This document shows, piece by piece, positions 57,530 through 64,000 of a stretch of 64,000 nucleotides of DNA. Origin of the DNA: Biscogniauxia marginata (taxonomy: Eukaryota; Ascomycota; Sordariomycetes; Xylariales; Xylariaceae); assembly GCA_022695795.1 (NCBI GenBank), contig MU404072.1:124001-188000 (forward strand). Reading direction: 5' to 3'. The position numbers and the translations under genes are program-made. The notes beneath the pieces were generated by a model. That model was not told the DNA's origin. It made no database searches and saw only the letters and a program-made list of their open reading frames with translations. How positions within the stretch are numbered: the first letter of the stretch is position 1; every line of letters begins with the position of its first letter.

Positions 57530-59634
57530 TCAAATACCAAGGCTTCGAAGTTCATCTGCACTACTTTCTTCCCAAGGATGCAACCTCTCTACTTCTCTGA
57601 TCAATCTCTCGTACATTGGGCTCCTCGGCTTGATGGTGGCCCTGAACGGCACAGGATGGCTGATGAGTCCTGCAGAAAATCGTATGTCTGGTTCGATTTC
57701 CTTACCCGCTTCATCAACGGCTTTACCAATATCGAACACGGCTAGCGATCTTGCGATTGTCAGCCATACCGATGAATCTGCAAGTAATCTACCCGGGCAG
57801 ATACGTCGTCCAAAACCGAAGACATAAAGGAAAGGGTCCGGGCAGCTGTCCGGGCCAAGGTGGCGGGAGGGATCAAAGATTTCTGGATTAGGATAAACCT
57901 CTGGATCATGAGTAAACCACCTAGAGGGTACTTGATTAGCATGCTTGTCGAGCCAATATAAGAATTCTATCAAGAATTAGAAGTTCTAGGTGGGATATTC
58001 ATATAGCTTACCAAATGTTTTGGATTACAAGAGCCCCTTTCGGTATGAGATATCCATTATAGACATCATCTACGGTAGTAACGTGCGGAACGCCCATGGG
58101 TGCGATCGGGTGAAAACGGAACGCTTCCTTGACAACGGCTTCGAGATATGGTAATTTCTCGCGGTCGCTAATTCCCGGTAGCCTGTCTGATCCGATTACC
58201 CGATCAATCTCCTCTTGGGCTTTATGCTGTACCTCCGGGTGCAGTGTCATTGCTAGGAAGAACGTAGACATGGCGCTTACAGACTATATAACGCGTTAGC
58301 GACATTCAAGAGTTTAGAGATCTACTTTCTTGGATAGGTTAAGTACCTAAGAATATTAAGAGGAGAGGGGGGAGGAGACGAGGGGACACTAACGGTATCA
58401 GCTCCTCCAGTATATAGTGCCGCAGCGCTCCATTTCACCACAAACTCTTCCTTGGGGTCTATTTTATCCTTAGACTTTTCGTACAGAGTAGACACGTACG
58501 ACGGTTCGTAGTTCCCATTCGCCACTTGCTTTCTGACAAGTTCCATGGGCTTCTCCGCGACCGCTTGAGATGTCTTTCTCCACTCTCGGGCGGTCTTCTT
58601 AAAGCCCATACCAGGCAACCACTCTGGGAGATATTTCACTAGCCCCTACAGTTAGATTTTCTGTCATGTTTAGACGGAACGATATCAATGATAGAGAGAC
58701 CCACAAGCCGGTATCGTGTCCACGAGCCAGGCTCCGGGTACTGACCCGAGTGAAAACTGATCAAGGGCCTCATCGGCGAGTGCTACGAACGGGTCCTGGT
58801 TATGGTGATCGACTTTATATCCGTAAGCTATCTTAAGAATTATAGCACCCGCTTCGCTACACAATTTTGGTTATCATCAAAATTCCTGGTGAACTATTGA
58901 CTGGGGATAAGAGTTGGGTTAGATGACTCACGTCCGGATGTGATTTATCAAGTCTTCTGGTTTCTCCAAAACGTGGAAAAGGAAGCGATGCACTTCGACT
59001 TCCTGCAAGGGATAGAAGCGCGAGAGTACATTCTTAGTCCCGAGGACCGAATGCATCTGCCTTCGCTCGACTCGTAGAATATCGTTGTAAGATTGAGGCA
59101 GGGGGAAGTTATTCCAGCCACACCTAAATTTAGATATTTCTTTAGCGCAACCCCCGGGACACCATTTAAGGGAGGTGGGAATTGATGTTCGGGTTAAGGT
59201 ACTTGATGGGACAGACTCACATTTCACCCCCGAAAACCATACGCGGACGGGACGAATAGATCGAGGATCGCTTGTCCAGGAGATCAATGGCCATCTGGGC
59301 AGAGTTGAGAACGACTATAGTAGTTCCCATCGCGGTGACGGAGCTAATAGGGCCTGAGAAGGAATTAGAAAGAAAAAAAGAAGCTAGGATATTGTTCCTC
59401 CTGAGGAGTTATCATATACGGATAGGACATACCATATAGATCCTTATGCTTTGTCCAATGTTCCCATTCCAACACTCCCGGGGGAGGCATATCGTTGATA
59501 TTGCCTATAATCGGCAAAGGCTTGGGCCCCGGAGGCAGTTGCTGTCTCCTTTTTCGATCGAGAACAAAGCTCGTAGCCCCAATTAGGATAATCCCACAAA
59601 CGAGTGTGTATACTAGAACCAGAACTGCGGCCAT
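57530..59634 (-). CDS. Cytochrome P450 monooxygenase (microsomal fungal type)
   Basis: Seven exons: 59634-59433, 59353-59221, 59123-58932, 58856-58705, 58638-58394, 58283-58012, 57920-57530, giving 528 residues with all joins in frame. An N-terminal membrane anchor (VLVLVYTLVCGIILIGAT) is followed by LPPGPKPLPIIGN. Diagnostic parts are the I-helix GGADT at the end of exon 5, the ExxR motif KEAFRFHP, the PERF-region FDPSRHL, and the heme loop FGFGRRICPG with Cys at about 440. It resembles the O-methylsterigmatocystin-oxidoreductase-like fungal P450s. The substrate is unknown. It has more introns than any other gene in the window and no other biosynthetic partner beside it, apart from the convergent citrate synthase 320 bases away. 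Two splice choices (58638 and 58283) were made because the nearer AGs break the frame. Confidence 0.88.
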
Positions 59635-60738
59635 GGCTGAATTGGACAGAATATAGGCAGATACGAAGAAGAGGGAAATAGGAGTTGTGAAGAGGTTAGC
59701 ACTATGAAGCTCAAAGAGGATGGCCAGAAGCCGTACTTATATAATACAAAGGTAGTAAGTAACCCATGCAAGATCTGGGATCCTTTTCCCTGAGTTTTCG
59801 ATGTGGTAATGCCATTCCCCCCCAAGGCCATTGGCTAGGATCGTAGCAACTATACGTTGCTACTGCATCTATAGACTGCTCCGCAATGAATTGGGATGTG
59901 CCTAATTGGACCGATAAGATATAGGAGATCCCATAACTAGACTGGCCTCGCCGAAGAGTTTTTAGTGTGTCTCTTAGAGATGTAATCCATAAGCACTACT
60001 ATAACACAATACCACTACGTACTGCATGTAATCTCGGCCACATGGAATCAACAGAAACCTTTTTGTCTCATCTGGCAGGCGAAATCCTAATTTGTTGAGT
60101 CGTTATAAAAGATAAGCACATCGTAATACCTGGGTAGGTTGTAGTCTTCGGATGAACTACCCCTTTTCTCCTTTTTTTTTTTCTCACCGTAGGTGTAAAG
60201 CCCATATTGGTTGTAACGTCTGGTACGGGAATAACGTGCTGGTTGTTACCTTAGGTATGAAACAGTGCGTAAGCGTTAGGTACCTATGTACCCATGTAGC
60301 TAGGTTACATAACCTAGTTGCTGAAATTTAGGTACCTAGGTACCTAATAATAGAGCCTAGACGGTTATCGATAACGGAATTAGTGGGGGGGGGGCCTACT
60401 AGTGAACGGCGAGAACAGTCATCCAGGCATTCCAAGCAATTCCAACATTCATCGTATCGTCCCATCTCCAGACCCTTTCTTCCCCGGGTTACTCATATCT
60501 ACACGATGACTCAATCGCCAGAAGTTGCCTTACACCCGCCTGTTTATATATAGAGCTGCCTTCAGCCTCGATTCTCTCGGGTCTCTCGAGTCTCAATAAA
60601 TCTATACGGCATATCTAGTTAAACGCTGCTCCCATGATCCCCCGAATACACCGGCATCAAATACCAATGCAGCTCTCCGTCCTACCGGGTGACAAACTAC
60701 GGATATGACCAGCAAAGGCGTCGGGAAAACACTGCCGC
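59635..60738. other. Divergent promoter region between the P450 and GTPase genes
   Basis: About 1.1 kb with a T11 run near 60171-60181, a G8 run at about 60386, and short GGTACC repeats. No gene is seen. Confidence 0.6.
60329..60347. repeat. TAGGTACCTAGGTACCTAA short palindromic repeat
   Basis: Two overlapping GGTACCTA units, the same family as at 3647 and 7022. Confidence 0.7.
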
Positions 60739-62782
60739 ATGAACGGCGCAGAGGTGAAGCCGTACGCGCGCATGTGATTTGAATTGCCTCATCGACCAGC
60801 TTCCTAACTCGGCCTCCAGGCATTGAGCGACTTCGCCGACTTCGTCGAGAAACAGCAAGCGTTGCGATACCCGAGCGCAAAAGCCACAACCTCCACCGCA
60901 GAACACCACGAGGAGCTTGATATTCTCGACTCATTAAACCTTGGCGATCCCGAACCTCAGATACCCTTGCGCGACCTTCTACTGGCCCCTGCCGAAGATG
61001 AGGCCAGCCGACAGAAGCTCACGCAGTACATCGAAGAGCGACTCGCTGAGGGACATGGGGAAGCCGTCTTCGACCTCGGTTTCGAGAACAATGGTGACTC
61101 GATGCGCCTTACTCGTGCCGAGTGGGATGCCACCTTAGCGCGACTGAGAGATACCGCCAAGAAGCTCCGCGCTGACTGCGATATCCTGCTTACGAAGAAC
61201 GTTGGTGGCGATGTTGAGGCCGAGTCTACCTCCGCAGAGAACGGCAGTAAGGAGACTGACTGTACTGGCAAAGTTCTGATTCGCCAGGCACCTAGCTCAG
61301 TCGAAGATGTCATTGAGACGAGAATTGCTGTGGTTGGGAATGGTAAGCCCACGCAAGACTTCATATCTGTTGTATTGAGAGGCCGCCGTACTAAGCCTAC
61401 TTGTAGTCGACGCCGGGAAAAGCTCTATGCTGGGTGTCTTAGTAAAAGGCGATCTCGACGACGGGAGAGGAAAAGCTCGAGTCAACCTCTTTCGCCATAA
61501 GCACGAGATAGAGACGGGTCGAACTAGTTCTGTAGGAATGGAGATCATGGGCTTCGATAGCATGGGGAAGGTTATCACCTCTGAGACTCCAGGCAGTACG
61601 TCGCCCCGGCCCTCACTAACCTTTCCCGAATATAAGCTAACCCTGTTCACAGGAAAGCTCTCGTGGGAAGAGATCGGCAAGCGCAGTGCTAAAGTTATCA
61701 CCTTCAGTGACTTGGCTGGTCACGAACGCTACTTGAGAACGACCGTCTTCGGCCTCTTGTCCAGCAGCCCCAACTATTGCTTGCTTATGGTTGCCGCTAA
61801 CAATGGGCTCATCGGTATGAGCAAAGAACATCTAGGCATCGCACTAGCTTTGAATGTCCCGATTATGGTGGTTGTGACCAAAATTGATATCTGCCCTCCA
61901 CATATTCTAGAACAAACCCTTCAGCAGATTACCAAAATCCTCAAATCTCCCGCAGCACGGAAAATGCCTATCTTTATTAATAGCCGCGAGGAATGTATCA
62001 ACACGGCAACCCAGTTCGTGAGTCAGCGGATATGCCCCGTCTTCCAGGTCTCCAATGTCACTGGCCAGAATCTGGACCTTGTACGGACGTTCTTAAATAT
62101 CCTACCGCACCATGGGCGTTACGACTCCGATGCCCCTTTCGAATTCCAGGTCAACGACACGTTCTCCGTGCCTTTTGTTGGTACCGTTGTTAGTGGTATT
62201 GTTAAGTCTGGCGTTATACACGCAGGCGACAATGTCCTCATTGGGCCCGATTCGTTAGGCCAATTCATACAGACGAGTATCCGCTCTGTCGAGCGGAAAC
62301 GAATAGGCGTCCCTGCTGCTTCTGCTGGCCAATCGGCCAGTTTCGCTTTGAGAAAAGTGCGACGGAAAGATGTGAGGAAAGGAATGGTGGTACTGCCCAA
62401 GCTAGAAGGCCAGTCATTGCCCAAGGTTTACCAAGAGTTCGTGGCCGAGGTACTGATACTATCGCACGCAACTACCATCAAGAAAAAGTACCAGGCCATG
62501 CTTCATGTCGGGCCTGTCTCACAAACATGCGCCATCATCGACGTGGACCGTCCCTATATACGAACGGGGGATCGGGCTACTGTAGCATTCCGTTTCGTCC
62601 AACGCCCTGAATATCTAGCCCCGGGTGATCGTCTGTTGTTTCGGGAAGGGCGTACTAAAGGCCTTGGTATTGTTAAGTCGGTCGGTTACGATCCTCGGAA
62701 GCCATTGATGCCGCGCCAGCCGGATAACGCTGCAGAAAATGGCCCCGAAGAGTCTAATGGTTCAGCTGGTAAGGGCATTTGA
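60739..62782 (+). CDS. GTPBP1-like translational GTPase
   Basis: Exons 60739-60753, 60820-61342, 61407-61595, 61653-62782, giving 618 residues. The first exon is only five codons (MNGAE). It is inferred because the downstream frame opens with TTG and has a good acceptor (CTAAC branch, CCTCCAG) at 60818-60819. The G domain spans about 175-400: G1 VVGNVDAGKSSM (completed by splicing at 61342/61407), G2 region RTSSVGMEI, G3 DLAGHERYL, G4 VTKIDI. It is followed by two EF-Tu-like beta-barrel domains (FVGTVVSGIVKSGVI, GDNVLIGP, RKDVRKGMVVL). Members of the GTPBP1/GP-1 family are cytosolic elongation-factor-like GTPases linked to mRNA turnover and translation. The third intron (57 nt, GTACGT...CACAG) is a multiple of three and stop-free, so its retention would add 19 residues. 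I treat it as an intron because homologues lack this insert. Confidence 0.88.
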
Positions 62783-64000
62783 CCATCCACTGGTGTCAAG
62801 GTGGGTGCTTAGACAGTGTCAACTGATCTTAAGCTTCTCGAGTTAGGGATTGCGGACGTATGAGACGGATATGAAATAACCAGGGTGTTCCCTAGCGATG
62901 ACGTGTCTCGGAAGCGAAGTTTGGGCTTTTTTGATAGATAGGAAATTCCTATCTCATACCCAGGGGTTGAAACGAAGCGGAGGCCTGTTCAATATACACC
63001 CATTAGGGTATGTTGGTTTGCTTTCCTACTTTTATATTCTTTCTTGTGTATACTATACTTCCAGCCGTTCAACTCGAGGCATCATACATATCAGCCTCTT
63101 ACCTGTCTTGGCCTATATTTAATTTTTGTCTTACACAAATCAATGATCCTTCTGCATGAACCAAACCGATCATTACATGGAGCGTATTGAACAGGGCCAC
63201 GGCAGGTGTATCATGGTGTTCAGACCGTGTCCCTCGGAGACATTTGCGGCTCAACAATCGTCCGTTCCTGTGACAAGGCTGAACGAACCTCTCCTTGAGC
63301 CTAATAGCCGTTACGCTTGTGCATCCTAGCAAGGCCCGGCACATGTCTATAGTGTGTAGTATTAATATGCAACCAAGTAGCGAGCGAAGACACGGAAAAC
63401 CGCGACGTATGTCTCTTATTTGCATTGCAAAATCAAGGTAAAGGCAATAGTGGACCAGTAACCAGTTAGTTATATCCCATGCCATTCGGCCATTGACCTC
63501 ATTCTGCTGCAAGCAAAGCTTTCACCCCTAGGATTTATAGCTTCCACGGACGGGAGTATAATCTACGTCCCCGCCGATGCTGATTGGTGGCTGTAGCGCT
63601 CATGCGGGAGTGTGGGAGTGTTTATGGGTGGGTAATCTGCAACTTCAAATGGACGGCTAAACGAGGAGATCATGTCATTCACTGATAGTAGTATCATATG
63701 TATGTACGTCTATGGGGATGCATGCATGGCATCCGTTAACAAACAAATCCAACTAGTTCAGCTATCTATGCTACCTATACATATACATGATAAACCACTT
63801 ATAAAGTAGGCGATGTGCATGGTAGTAAACGATGCGGTTTGCTATGGCAAGCCGGGAAGCTATAAGACCCCGAAGGATCTGGAGCATTATGAATCATTGT
63901 GACTTACAGATGCGCGTATGCGACTGTAATCACCGAGTTTTGCTTTCCCGAATATTCATGCAATACTACCAGTAAGGAGATAATATGACTTAGCTAAAGA
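62783..64000. other. Gene-free right end
   Basis: About 1.2 kb downstream of the GTPase gene. The only sizeable frame (minus, 63099-63512) has no recognisable feature. Nothing else is seen. Confidence 0.6.

Noticed and set aside
1..64000. CRISPR array, prophage or bacterial operon
   Set aside because: No repeat-spacer structure or bacterial gene organisation; the window is clearly fungal nuclear DNA.

Overview
The window is nuclear DNA of a filamentous ascomycete. The genes have short introns (about 55-185 nt) with GT...AG ends and CTAAC-like branch sites. The families are typical of Pezizomycotina: a C2H2/fungal transcription factor, an Arn-type siderophore permease, GH35 and PL20 secreted enzymes, and a fungal P450. 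The intergenic DNA is peppered with CCTAGGTA/GGTACC-type short repeats common in Sordariomycetes. The class assignment is inference. Gene models below were spliced by hand, and every join was checked for reading frame.

Layout. 1-7913 has no convincing gene. 7914-11703 (+) is an ADR1/AmdX-like transcription factor. 11704-21711 is a gene-poor, partly AT-rich stretch with two decayed genes: a fungal rhodopsin-like membrane protein at about 16984-17650 with two TGG-to-TAG type stops, and a histidine phosphatase/phosphoglycerate-mutase relic at about 19510-20245. 21712-22539 (+) is a secreted PL20-like polysaccharide lyase. 23454-24894 (-) is a zinc alcohol dehydrogenase with a possible mitochondrial leader.

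The core, 26.7-52.5 kb, looks like a siderophore/iron locus. It holds a full-length ABC-B exporter (-), a divergent MFS siderophore permease (+), a SidI-like acyl-CoA ligase (+), a SidF-like hydroxyornithine transacylase (+) and an AIFM2/AMID-like flavoprotein (-). Eight exact copies of the fungal iron-GATA operator ATCWGATAA lie in the promoters of these five genes and nowhere else in the window, except one at its extreme left edge. About one copy in the whole window would be expected by chance. No NRPS and no ornithine N5-monooxygenase is present, so these would have to be elsewhere.

Interleaved with this locus are three minus-strand, apparently intronless genes (37992-38462, 39779-40255, 45631-46452). 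Their C-terminal halves share a motif I do not recognise: W, then LN about 20 residues later, then a block with fixed 12-residue spacing from S to I. They look like a small divergent paralogous family. A secreted GH35 beta-galactosidase (42183-45361, +) sits inside the family.

The right end carries a bacterial-type citrate synthase ending in the peroxisomal signal AKL (55704-57209, +), a seven-exon P450 (57530-59634, -) and a GTPBP1-like translational GTPase (60739-62782, +). There is a 10-N assembly gap at 31224-31233 next to a G homopolymer.
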